This document shows positions 42,871-55,500 of a DNA stretch of 64,000 bases, in pieces. Each line of letters starts with the position of its first letter. Position 1 is the stretch's first letter. Where the stretch lies: contig BTRK01000001.1 in assembly GCA_036245805.1 (NCBI GenBank), positions 25,489,087-25,553,086 on the forward strand, read 5' to 3'. The position numbers and the translations under genes are program-made. Source of the stretch: Pristionchus mayeri. Lineage: Eukaryota; Nematoda; Chromadorea; Rhabditida; Neodiplogasteridae. The notes below the pieces were generated by a model that was not told where the DNA came from, did not search any database, and saw only the letters and a list, made by a program, of their open reading frames with translations.

Positions 42871-43561
42871 TCTCCTTCTCCATTCAACTCTTCGATGTAT
42901 GACACGGTGCTCCTACCGACTTCTCATTCATCACTTCCATCACTCAATCTCATCTAGTTTATTCACTTTCCAGCATACACTGTGGGTGGACTAGAAGGGG
43001 CAATGGATAGCGAGAAAGGGAATGGGAGAAGCACTCTGATTAGCAAGAAGCCCGATTATTATGCAGAGAGACAAGCGAAGGAAGGGGAATACGCGTAGCG
43101 AGGAAAGGAAATGATAGGAGAAAGGAATGAATAACAGGACTAATCTCTGAGCAATAATGACCTATTCATCGTTGTGTTTTGATGGAGGATATTAGCCGAA
43201 TGCGCACTATGCTTGAATGGGGATAACCGGCGTGTTCTCTAGATGGTAGATCATCGGGCATGGTAAGAAGGGAAGGGAAATTGGTTAGATGAGTGAGCAC
43301 ACGTATAAAATGAGAATAGGCAAAGATGAGAAGGAAGATAGAATGAGCAGTACAGTATGTACATGGTAATGAATGAAAATAGATGAGAATTGGATGAATG
43401 CAAACATGAACAATTGAACTGACTTAGGAAGTTGCTTAGAAAGTAAACATTTGAACAGACTGACAGATTTGACAAGAAGAAAGATCACAAGGAAAGCACT
43501 ATAAGATAACAGATAGTCTAAATACTAAATAAGACGAAGAATGCGTGGGCAGAGGGGTGAT
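42871..43561. other. Intergenic region DOCK-OTUD6B
   Basis: About 690 bp, AT-rich between 43250 and 43550 (likely DOCK 3' UTR). No gene seen. Confidence 0.55.
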
Positions 43562-46500
43562 CTATCCATCGACACCCGAGATGGAGTCGAGGATGTGAAT
43601 GTGAGATCGAGGGAATTCACTCCCATTCCATCCCTTCTCCTCCTTCTCTTCCTCCTTGAACGAACAACCGAAGAAGGACTCCAGTCGCTCCAACATCGCC
43701 TCGAAAGATGACATCAGCACCTGAAAGAAAGGGAATATGCACTACTCATCTAATTCAAGGAAAAGGACAACAAAGTTTCAACCATTGCCTCTACCGTCTC
43801 CGTTCTCCCTAATCGATAATCACACCTGGTGGTAGGTCGCCTGATCGGGGCCGATCGCCGCCCCGTTCACCTTCAGAGCTGCTCCACACGACGACATCAG
43901 CTCACTGCAATGCTCTCCACTCTTCCTATGCTTTTAGATGTATCTCAAAGATGGGCACTCAATGGATACCTGAATGCCAACTTGAGGTCTTCCACTCCTT
44001 TCTCTCCATATCTCTTCTTCTGGCCTGGCTGAGTGAATGCCTCTGCGTACACGAGAGGACCCGCATTGACCTGGAGTGAGTCAATCTTCCCTCTCCCCTC
44101 CTCCCCTCCCCCTCCCTCTCTCTCACCGTAGGCAGCACAGCTCCCTGCAGTAGTAGTTGCAGTCCCTTGATATCGAATGGTCTCGCCCCTCCACTCGATG
44201 AATCCACCAGCACCCTCATCTGAGCTGCCTTCATTCGCAGTTTCTGACACGCGAATTCGAGGGGAGAGAAGGTCTCCGTTCGACGATCGAACACTTGAAG
44301 ACGACGACGAGTCGACGGGAACGAGCCACGCACTAAAAGAGTAAGAGAGTTACGGTAGAGGAAGAGCGAATCGAGAAGTGAACGACAATACGCAATCAAT
44401 GACTCTGTACATGCCCTTTTCCTATTCTTATTACTACCCCCCTCCCTGCTCACCAGTGAGTAGTGTCTTGCAGAGTGCAGTCTGGGTCACTGCTGGTTCT
44501 CCCTCTCCTCGAGTTCCCTCCGTCTGCAAGAGAAGCCACTACTCTCAGCAATTACCCTTTACACTATATAAATTGCACTGATAGATTATTTTTTCTTAAC
44601 TCTCTGCTTATCAGTCTGCTCGTATAACCAAGTGTAGATACTCACAATCGACTTCTCGTATACGAACTCCCTCAGATTGGTGTGAGTGCCGTAAGCGAGT
44701 CGAGATTGGCCCTCACTCACTGCCGCATCCACGTGAGTCACCTGCATCCATTCATTGATAGATTTACAATACCACTACCGTATCCATCCTGTGCCACTCT
44801 GTGATTGCAAAGTAATATTGCGGCAATTAGTTTGCCCGAAAAGTAAGTTGCCAGCAGCTTTCGCGTAATTTTACTTTTTCGGTAATAAAAAATAAAACTT
44901 GCTGGCAACTAACTTTTTAATTGTTTAATTTGTAACATTGAAACAATATTGTAGCAAACTGACTTTATATTTTTATGTAAGATCAAAGTAAGTTACTGGT
45001 AAGTTGCAAACGCAAAGTAACTAGAAAGTAATATTGTCGTAAGAGGTTTACAACTTTACTAGTAAGTTGCTGGCAACTAACTTTACTACTTGCCGCAATA
45101 TTACTTTGTAATCACAGAGCACACCATAACTACAGTACCCCTCCTATCCCTCTACCGTACCTGTACATAGGCTACATTCTCGTCGAGAGTCCGCTCGTCC
45201 AGTTCCTTTTCCGGTTCGACTTGCACTCTGTCGTGTCCCACCACCTGCAGAGAACTACGGTGTCGATGCGATCCTTCGAATCAATCGATGCCTCTCACCT
45301 GTCTACAGTAATCTCCGATTCGCTGCGAGACCTCAGCCAGCGAGGTCAGTCCGTGCTCCCTGTACACCCACTCCGTGTCGTGGTCCGCACTGCAACGGAA
45401 AGTTACAAATTTTCTCTAAATAATCTTTTAAATGTCTTCTCTCTATTCACATTGGACAACTTTCTTACACAAAATAGTGGAATAGTAGGAGAAGAATCAA
45501 AGGAATGCGATCTCACTCGAAGTGGTTCTTTCCGTAGAAGCGAACTCTGAAGTAGGCGCCCAGATGTCTCTTTCCACTCGTCTTCACTTCCACTGCACGA
45601 CTGTATGACTGCTGAAGCTCCGCGTACACTGAGACCAACGACTGAAAGGAAGGGGATGGGGGGGGGGAGAAGGATGAGAAGGGGAGAGAGGGACACACTA
45701 GGATGACCATAGATCGAAAAGTATGTAGATATCGACATTTCAAAAAACGTACCCTCCATTAGCAAACACATCGAACTTTCTTCATCACATTATCGGCCCC
45801 ATTGAATGAATAAATAAAAACGTGGTCCCGTTCTGGGAAAACGTGCCGCAGCTGAGAAAAACCTACCGCAGTCTCAAAATCCGATTTTCACGTTATGATT
45901 CGCGGGCATGTTTATTTTAGCCAGCGATGAGCACAAGGTAAACTGTGATACACCGTTAGATAGAGGACGTCGAGAATAATCAGAATCATAAAAAAGCGGC
46001 ACGTTTTTCTCAAAAATAAAATTCTTAAAAAATTTAAACTTTTTGCGCAGAATGTCTTTTCGATCTCTGAGGATGACTCACAGTGAAGTCTTCTTTCTTC
46101 TCTAGACTGGGTACGATGAGTCTGTAGAGGGGTCCGATGGCCTCGTATCTCTCGCTCTGTGTGAGCAGATGGGCTGTCTTCTCGATCTTCGACGCCAGAT
46201 TCTCCTGAATTATCTCATTATAATTTTATCGTAATTAATATACTCTAATTAGCCAATGTAATGAATGTCTCACGATGGTGAATCCAGCAGGTTGTACATT
46301 CTCTCCCCTCTGCTCGTTGACCAATCCCTCCTCCACTCCGATCTCAGGAGAGATCCAATCGAGCACCGACCAATCTCCTGCCACCAACTCCCCTGCAAGT
46401 AGTGAGTTGCATAGGAACCGTTACTTCAAATATTTACTACAACTAATACAGACTCTCTATCAAAATAAAATACAAATAACAAAAAGCGAAATGGTTAGTT

Positions 46501-49500
46501 ATCCTACCCTTCGCACTGAGTTCCCTTGCGCACACAGCTACCGAGTGTGCCATGCAGACTGCAGCCTCGCTGTAGTATCGGGCAGAGGAATGGAGGGAGG
46601 AGAGCGTCTCCAGCCAGGTCGACCTGAGAGAGGCAAGCATTGAAGGGGTACACTTCCATCATGGTCGTGAAGAAAACGACGAATAGCCAACCTGAGTGCG
46701 GCTGATCCCCTGTACGAATCGGCCAGTTGCATGTGGAGATCGGCGAGTCGAATCTGTAGAGATCAAAGATCATCCTCCCCTCTCTTCCCTCCTCCCTCTC
46801 ACCGGATCATTCTTGGCCTCGTTGAGTGCCCCCGTGGCTGCCATCACTCCACGCAGTTGACGATTCAACTCCTGTGAAATAATCATTAGTTCGCGTAGAA
46901 AAGGATTATATCAGAGACTTTCTGAGAAAACTGAGCAATTCCACCTATAGGTAGGGACCGCAGAGCTCCGTCCTTTCTGCCGTCCACCATTTTTTGCATT
47001 GGGAAAACTCACACACCATCACACCACCTTTTTATTTATTTATTTTCTCAGGTTCAATTTATTTTAATGAATTACTTTTTTCGTACAATCGATAGAGCAT
47101 CATCTGAAGATACGAAATCTTAACTGAATTAATTAATTTAGTGGTTATAAAACATAAATAAATGCATTGGAAGAAAATTACGCTTCGCATTTTTCTAATG
47201 ATTTGTATTTTTCTCTTTTAATCGGAGTGCACTATTTTAGTTCTCTATTCAGATGATTGCGCTAACCATCCCTGCACTCTGTAGAGGTACTGGTGATGCT
47301 TGGGGTTCGTTCGCAAGCATGATATATGATTCTTTCTGAGAGAGAGTCGTCATTTTTCTCGGTTAATCTCGATTTTCTCCATTTTTCTGAGTGCACTATT
47401 TGAATTGAACGTTTAATCACATGCAGCCACCTCCCCTCTGCCCTAAGCAGGTGCTAAAAATGACGGTCCGTCGTTCGCTGACTTGTTTATAGCACTCGAA
47501 GATCAACATGAGCAAACGTTCGATTCTCGGGCTGTACAGCAGTAGAGTGCGATTAGTTGGTCTTGAGCACACCGTTCATATAGGTTATCAAAATAAACAG
47601 TAAAAAATAAAAATTTAATAACCATAGAATGCATTAATTTATTTTTGAAAATATCCTTGCATCAGAAGTAACACATTCGCCCCAACTTCACCAAAAAGAT
47701 ACGGTCGATCTCTGGTAACATGTGTATTTTTTAAAGGTATATTTATTAGTGCTATTATTTTTTTCAATGACTATTATTGTTCATAATCGATTCCGCAACC
47801 TCGATTTCATAAGATAAGAATCGCGGAATTGATTCAAAATGTATTTGTTAACACCCCTCCGCGGTCCCTACCTATAGGCCGTACAACGAAAAATAAAGTG
47901 TTGATATTAATATATCTCTAGGGGTAACTTTTCATGTAGAGTTCAAAAATCGACCTTAGAATGCTGTATCTCTAACCGCTCATTTCCGGTTTTTGGCCGA
48001 TGGAGGGTGGTCGGTTTTTGTATTTTTTGAACGGCTCATCCAAACCCCATACATGTATAGTTATTCTGAAAGCACACGACGAGATAAGCATTTTTACTGT
48101 TGGAAGTGAAAGGCTAGCTCATCTGTGCAAAAAGTTGTGGCCGTTTGAAATCTAAAATTTGTCTAAAAATTGTCGCCCTGAAAAGTTTTATAATGCGCTG
48201 GACAAAATAAACTGTTTCATTAGATTCTCCGTGTAATTTTACCCCTGGGTGCAAAATAATTCAAAAATTCATTGATACAAAGGTACTCAAAACAGACGCA
48301 AAAGACATCAGAATGCAAGAATTTATGAAGTCAATTTATGAAATTTTTCAAACTTCTGATTTAGGTACCGTATAGCACCTTATTCGAAAGATATTACAAA
48401 GTTATTGAAGAATCTGAATGAAAACCATAGTTAACCTACTCCTGTTAAAGTTATTGGCTTATTTTTTTACATTTTAGGGACAATGATGGGCAACTGATAC
48501 ATTTGAGGGCCTGGGTAGCTTGCTATGTTAATCAATGAATCTGAAAAGCCCATAATGGGACATGGGAACCCTGTTATGGTACCCAGTCAGATTATCGTTG
48601 GACCTGGGTAGCCTGTGTTGGGACTTGGGTTTTCATACGAGTCATTTTTGAAACGTGGGTAGCCTCTTATGGGACCGGGGTGGCTTTACGTGGTGCTTGG
48701 GTAGTCTCTGATGATACCAGGGTCCTAATCTTGAAAAACAAACTAGGCCTGGGTCCTGGATACCGAAAGAGCCGTTTTCGGCACTGAATACTTTATTATT
48801 ACAGCAAAATATTTTTGTTTTTGGCTCTGATTAAATATCCATACCCCAGGCCTCGGACCCAGTTCCCAAAAATATATAAGGTGGGGACACCTACCTTATC
48901 AGAGACTACCCAAGTACCACAAAGGTCGATTTTTGAACTCTACATGAAAAGTTACCCCTAGAGATATATTAACATCAACACTTTATTTTTCGTTGTACGG
49001 CCTTTTGTAAATTTTCTCAGATCTCCTCTGATATAATATAATCCTAATTTATAATTTATATTATTTTTGCATATGATAGAAAAATCTTTTTTGGACAAAA
49101 TTATTAGTCGAAGATGCTGAGTACGATATTCGTAGTGAGACATTTGACTCCCCCCCCCTCCACTCACCAGGACAGCTCTATCGAATGGACTCTGCTTCCT
49201 CTGGTCTGAGACGGAGACGAGAGCATCGAGGGCAGTCAGTCCCTTCTCCAGTCTCCCCGTCGCAGCCAGAGAGGGCGTCGACCCGAGAAGACGAGCCAGA
49301 GCCACACCCGTCTGAGCGCCTGTTAAAAATTTTCATTATGAGAGAAGAGAGTAATCAATGGAAGTACTTTGAATAGAGCTACTTCTCTCGAATAAAAATA
49401 AATCTATCTACGTGAAGTTCTCGATCAGTTGACTCATTGTTTAGGGCTATTCCCATAAAGCAGCATGGGTAGAGAGAACTTGGAGTACCTGGTCTTCCCA

Positions 49501-52500
49501 GTCTCTCGCTGGCAGACACGAGTCTCTTCGGCTGCATCGAATTAGGAGCCACTGCTGCACGCAACGCATCGCTCTCTGCAGGGGGAGAAGTCATTATTCC
49601 CTCTCCCTCTTCCTTCCCCCCCCCCCCCCACCCACCGAGTGTTCTGGCAGCATTCTCGTATCCCGCCCTGAGGATGATCTGCAGCAGTGCAGCTGCAGCC
49701 ATCTGTACTGAAGTGAGTCGAGAGGAGATGAGGAGGAGCAGACGTTCGATGAGCACCGAGAGAGCATCCAGAGGACCCGATGAGAGCAAGTGATTACGGA
49801 ACTGCAAGGATCAAGGGATGGGACTCACTCGAAGAGACTGTTTGGTGTGTATGAAAACAAAATTTCATAGAGCGATTACAACACTGACATTTTTCTGCAC
49901 CTTTTTACATATGGAGACTAACGTTTGGTAAGGTATGTAGAGAATAACAATAACAAAAGGAACAGCGAGTACATACCATATTGACGAATAGAGCGAGGGC
50001 TGCGATGGTGTGCAGTCTGACACTCTCTGGCCAGTCATCACTCAGGAGAGAAATGTGCAGATTGAGAAGACGAGAGAAGAGAAGAGAGGAGGAAGACCAA
50101 GCAGCACATGGAGAAGACTGAGAGAGGGGATCAACTGGGAATGCAAGGAAGGAGAGGGCACTAGTTCGGATGATTACCTTCCAGATGATATCCAAAAATG
50201 CACCTTCCACAGAATAATTTACACCTACTGTGAACATACTCGGGAAGCGTACAATTTTTGGCATTATCATCGGACGGTGATCATCCGACATAGCGCCAAG
50301 AAGAGTCTTTCGAACAAGGTACACTTCTTTTAATACCAGATTGTGAATCAGAAGAATGAATGGGCAACTGACAGCTAGATTCTGGGAGAGTGTCTGTATG
50401 ACATCGAGTACTATGAGGGCCATTTCCTGGCTGAGATTGAGCATCTGAAGGACTGCGAAGGGAGGAGCTGCACCAGAGGAGGAAGAGAACGAGAACGAGT
50501 CACAACCCTCCTCCATTCGGGACACTGCAAACTGTGATGTGATCATCTGCTCAATCCCAGATCGAGGCTATTTCTACTCGAAATTTTCTGCTTTTATTGC
50601 GATTCGTCAATATCATTCTCACTGGTCTAATCTTCCTCTCCGCTTGCTAACTTTCTCACTAACTTAATAGTGATATGTCTTTTCTCCAACATAAACAGTA
50701 AGCCCCCTCTCTTCTCATCTCACTCACAGGTGGTTGGTTTGTTCATCACATGGCTTGCTCTCTGCATCATTCGATTCGTCTGCTCGTATGCTGCCATCGC
50801 CTGCGACTTACCGCGATATCTGGAAAAAAAACAAAGTATTTTAATCGCAGATCTGGTGAACCTATTAGTTATTGAAGATTCTTTGCCATATAAACAACTC
50901 AATCATACAAACGTTCATTAACAAGAACTGGAAGTACTGGACTCTACCTGAATACGTCAACGATGACCTCCAGCAGTCTCAGCAATTCCTCCGCCTTCTC
51001 CCCCTCCATCTCCGACCACAACGCACCCAGAATCTAGAATCAAGACAATCGATAACATACAGTAACTTCCATCTCTCCGATACCGTACCCTCTTGGGCAA
51101 TCGTTGCAGGACGAAGACTACGCTCATCAGCACGTCCTGCACTTCCTCCTACAACCAGTGAATTCATCAACCGATAATCTCATCATTCTCTTACCGTATC
51201 AAACTTCTCCGCGAGAGGCGTCATTTGAGGGGCGGCGGCTGCAGTGGAAGGACTGCCATTGGAGTTGAGTGAGGAGGGAGAAGGGACGGGAGAGGATCTG
51301 AGAGATCAAAGATCATTGATCATTTATCGCTCCTCCTTCTCCTCACCGGAATACACTGCTGAATCGGGCGGAAACGGGAGGGATGACGCCCTTCTCGAGA
51401 CTGCGCCACTTGTTAGAGGTACGCACACCTGCGAGAGAAGACATTGATGGAGATTCGTCTATACCCAATCAAACAAAACACACCATCAGAATATTGACTA
51501 TAACGTAGTTATCGTGCTGATACTGGAAAGTTCAATTACATGAAAGTACGTCTGACCGAGGGAGGAGTCGGTGTTGTTGGTCCCTCCAGTCTCGGGCGTC
51601 GCCGACTCGAGTTCGTTCAGATAATCGAGTGCGAATCGAATGAGGGGCACGTAGAGGATGGAGATTCGACGTTGGTAGTTCTGCCAAGGGGGATAGATCA
51701 TTAAGAGAACAGTCAATGCATGTGATAGGGAACATATTTTAGAAATAAACAGTTAGAACTCAAATTTCAATCATACTTTGCAAATTTTCGATAGATATTG
51801 ATGGTGATGCAAAAGAGTTGTTACAACCTAGTCAACAAATGGTACTGACGATATCAGCGTATCTCTTGTCGTATCCGTGCTTGGCGAGTACATTCCTTAC
51901 GAGGGAGATCGGCCTCTTCCTGTACTCACGAGGCTCACGCAGACACATCGACAACTCCTGCCAGCAGAGAGAGATCAACTGACTACCATGAATAAACTGA
52001 ATGAATGGAAATACCTCATATCAGTAAAATTACTGATTAGAAATTGTTCCTCCACTACGATATGACCATTGTCTGCTGTATCTTTCCCACCTGCAGTAGT
52101 AGTCCGACGGGGAAGTGTCTCCTGCAGTATGGCTCACTCAGCCACCACTCATCGCCGCAACGACTGTCTGAAGGGGAAGGATTATCACTCCCATTCTCCA
52201 TCTATCCCTCCAAAAAGGTAAGCCAGGATTAAAAACAAAAATTGAATATATAAAAAATTTTAACCCGCACATCTATCGTTGTCATTCTTCTCGCTGATGG
52301 AGGGCGACTGGAAGAGTTGGTGGAAGAAACGGGCCAGTATTCCCGTCGAATCTGCAAAGAGAACGAAAGTATTATCAGGGGTCATGTGAATGTTACGTCT
52401 TAGTATAAAATTGTAATATCACGCCATTCATGAGAAAATCGAGCTAGATTCGCCATTCTTGGGAATGGAGGGGGAATCGTAAAATGAGTTCTAACCGGTT

Positions 52501-55500
52501 TTGGCCATCCTGAGGCATGTCTGAGTCCCCTCCGAAGTCTCATTGTTCAGACTTCATTTTCGAGCTCCCTACGTAGGATCGGATTCCGGCACCTCCCTCT
52601 TTGAGAGCAATTTTCTTGGTTAAGGTGAAAGATAGAGTAAAAATGGCCTCTATGTGACCCCAACTCATTTTTTGAGCTCTATCGATCTATGTCGGTCATT
52701 TTGTCTGAATGGTCATTTTAAGGTCAGTACATTTCAGGTCGATTTTCTCAAAAATGTAGGTCAAGCAGCAGCTGAAATTTGAACAGTAGATGCAGCTCAT
52801 CGAGAGCTTTCGAATGAGTGGTTTGCGAAAAAAATGCAGGCACGGTGGTGAGAGTTTCATCCTTTTAACTGCGTCTGGATCGTTTGAACTTTATTTTCAA
52901 CAGGCTAATTAATTTCACACCGCACTTTTCAGAGCGAGCGGCCAAAAATGATCGATCTTCAATCAATAACCTTGTTGAAAATAAACTTCAAACGATCCAG
53001 ACGCAGGTAAAAGCATGAAACTCTCACCACCGTGCCCGCATTTTTTTCGCAAACCGCTCATTCGAAAGCTCTCGCTGAGCTGCATCTACTGTTCAAATTT
53101 CAGCTGCTGCTTGACCTACATTTTTGAGAAAATCGACCTACATTGTACTGACCTTAAAATGAACATTCAGACAAAATGACCGACATAGATCGATAGAGCT
53201 CAAAAAATGGGTTGGGGTCACACAGAGGCTATTTTTACTCTATCTTTCACCTTAACCAAGAAAATTGCTCTCAAAGAGGGAGGTGCCGGAATCCGACCCT
53301 ACGTAGGGAGCTCCAAAATGAAGTCTGAGCAATGAGACTCCGGATGGCACTCAGGCATGCCTCAGGGTGGCCAAAACCGGTTAAATCTCATTTCACCATT
53401 CCCATGCTCAGCTCGATTCTCTCATGAGAGGCGTGATATACACCCAGCATTGCGAATAAAATATAATATTAAAAAGTGAGAGGATCCACTGACTGGCACT
53501 GCTGGAGTTGGTCTCCATGAGAGTACTCTCGTAGTGCACTCTCTGGATGAGATCACTCGAATCGAAGAGAAGGGGAAGAGAGAGAGGCAGCCAGTGCTCG
53601 TGACGAATCAACACCGTTAGAAGATCCGCCTTGTACTCACGCAGAATCTGATTACCACCAGTTTAGTAAATCGATATCACTCGTTACCGTACCCCTCGTG
53701 ACTCGGCCTGATCCAATCGGGTGACGATGGAGTGAATCCATCGGAAGACAGCGCCTCTGTCCATGAATGAGAGGCAACACTGGAATAGGATGAGTGATCT
53801 ACAGTACTCCTAACCCTCTGGTAGTTCTCAGTCAATCACGAACTGACCCTCATGAATACAGCAAGTGCAGTGTTGGCAGTGCGTGTCTCTAGAGTGATCT
53901 CTCGATGCTTGGCGATCATTTGAGGGACGAGAGTATCCACGAGACTCCCGATTGTATCCACCAACTCAGCTGAGAATCGCTCCGATCGAGAACTCTGAAG
54001 GGGAGATCAACATAATTATCATCATCATCCTTTTTATCAGGAGTATCTATAAACACTACCATCTGCACAGCTGCCCCCCCCCCATTCACCCACTCCGTTC
54101 ACCTTGTAGAGTGCCTTCCTGACGATGGTGTGGGCGACACTTCTGGCAGTGACGTCGAGGAGGAAGGACAACTGTCGATAGACGGAGGCCAACTCGTCCA
54201 GCGAGGGCTGCACCGATCGGAGCTGCAACCAGACAAGTATCCCCCTATGTCTCATCCAGTCATAATCTCATTTTCAATTGTGGTATCTATTGACCAATTC
54301 TAATGAGTTTCGATGACGTATATCTCAGTTTTTTCACAATAATGTTTTGCTATATTCCGCGTAATACTGTTGAATGGGCTAATCAATAGACTAGTTGGAC
54401 GCTCACGAGAGTGGGTAGATGCTTGCAGATGGCGTAATGGAGGGAGTCCTCGTCACTGGTCGCCTCGCGAGGATTGAGTTGAGAACGGACGAAGTGACGG
54501 AGAAGACGACGACGTTTAGAGAGAGAGACACGGTCCACGATGGAGATCACAGTGCTGAGAGAGGGAAGAGAGAGTCATACCAAATGGATGTTAAATTGTG
54601 TGTGATGAGGATATTGAGAACTGTTGGGAAGAAACTGGTATTGACACTTGAAAAAATTAAGAGCAGAAACTACACTAAGATTACAGCTACTCAGATATAG
54701 ATGGATGAATTGATCTTTGATCCCTCCTTACCTGAGTGTGGCGAGTGCGAGGGAGTCAGTGGCGGCGAGAGTGAGAGAGGAGAGAAGTCGATTGAGGATG
54801 AGGGGAAGGAAGGGAATCAGATGCACGATGTCCACGTCGCACAGAGACTGCAACTCACCAATTACTCATTCATCATTATCTTTAATCTTTAATCGATTTA
54901 TGTATTCGAATGATTATATATTGATTATATATCTATATATTGTTAAAAGCTTGGAAGCATTCACTCAAGCCCAGGAGAGCGCAATCTCCTTTGTGTGAAC
55001 TGACCTCAGTCCTTGAGTGGACTTCTCTCACTAGTGGATGGTCATCATCCAGTTGGAGGGGTGATTCAGCCAGAGGAGAACACGAACGAGGAGTCGACTC
55101 CTCGGGGGAGGGAGAACGCTGAGAGGGAGAGAAGGATGGAGAGGAAGGGAGGGAGGGGTGGGAGAGAAATAACTCAATATCGTTAGACCAGCAATGAATA
55201 TGAAGATAAACCTAGCAGAAGCTCACCACGAAATTGACCCAAATTGAGGAACAAAACAGTTAGTTGACGATAGCTGCAGATTACTGTATTCGTGAAATGT
55301 GAATGCCAACCTTGACGAGTACATCCATTGTCTCTCCTCCCAGCACCTTATGCTCGAATCTCTGGCACGACTGCAATGAGTTCAAATATCTTTGAGAACG
55401 TGTCCCTCACTCCTTTTAGTGTGAATAATATTTGAAACTACTCCATCTTGTATTTTCTAAAATGCACCAACCTGGAAGTACGCCTGCAGCTTTGGCTGCG

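Larger units (their letters stand above)
46904..49045. mobile_element. Composite nested fold-back element in DOCK intron
   Basis: Outer inverted arms at 46904-46932 and 49012-49045 (GGATTATATCAGAG, TCTGAGAAAA). Inside sit two abutting units. Unit 1, 46944-47878, is bounded by CCTATAGGTAGGGACCGC and its perfect complement. Unit 2, 47877-49002, is bounded by 81 bp arms starting GGCCGTACAACGAAAAATAA. The units meet at CCTATAGGCC. No coding capacity is seen. Confidence 0.85.

Noticed and set aside
50010..50333. 107-codon + strand ORF
   Set aside because: Antisense to DOCK exons whose frame matches the family; no independent support.
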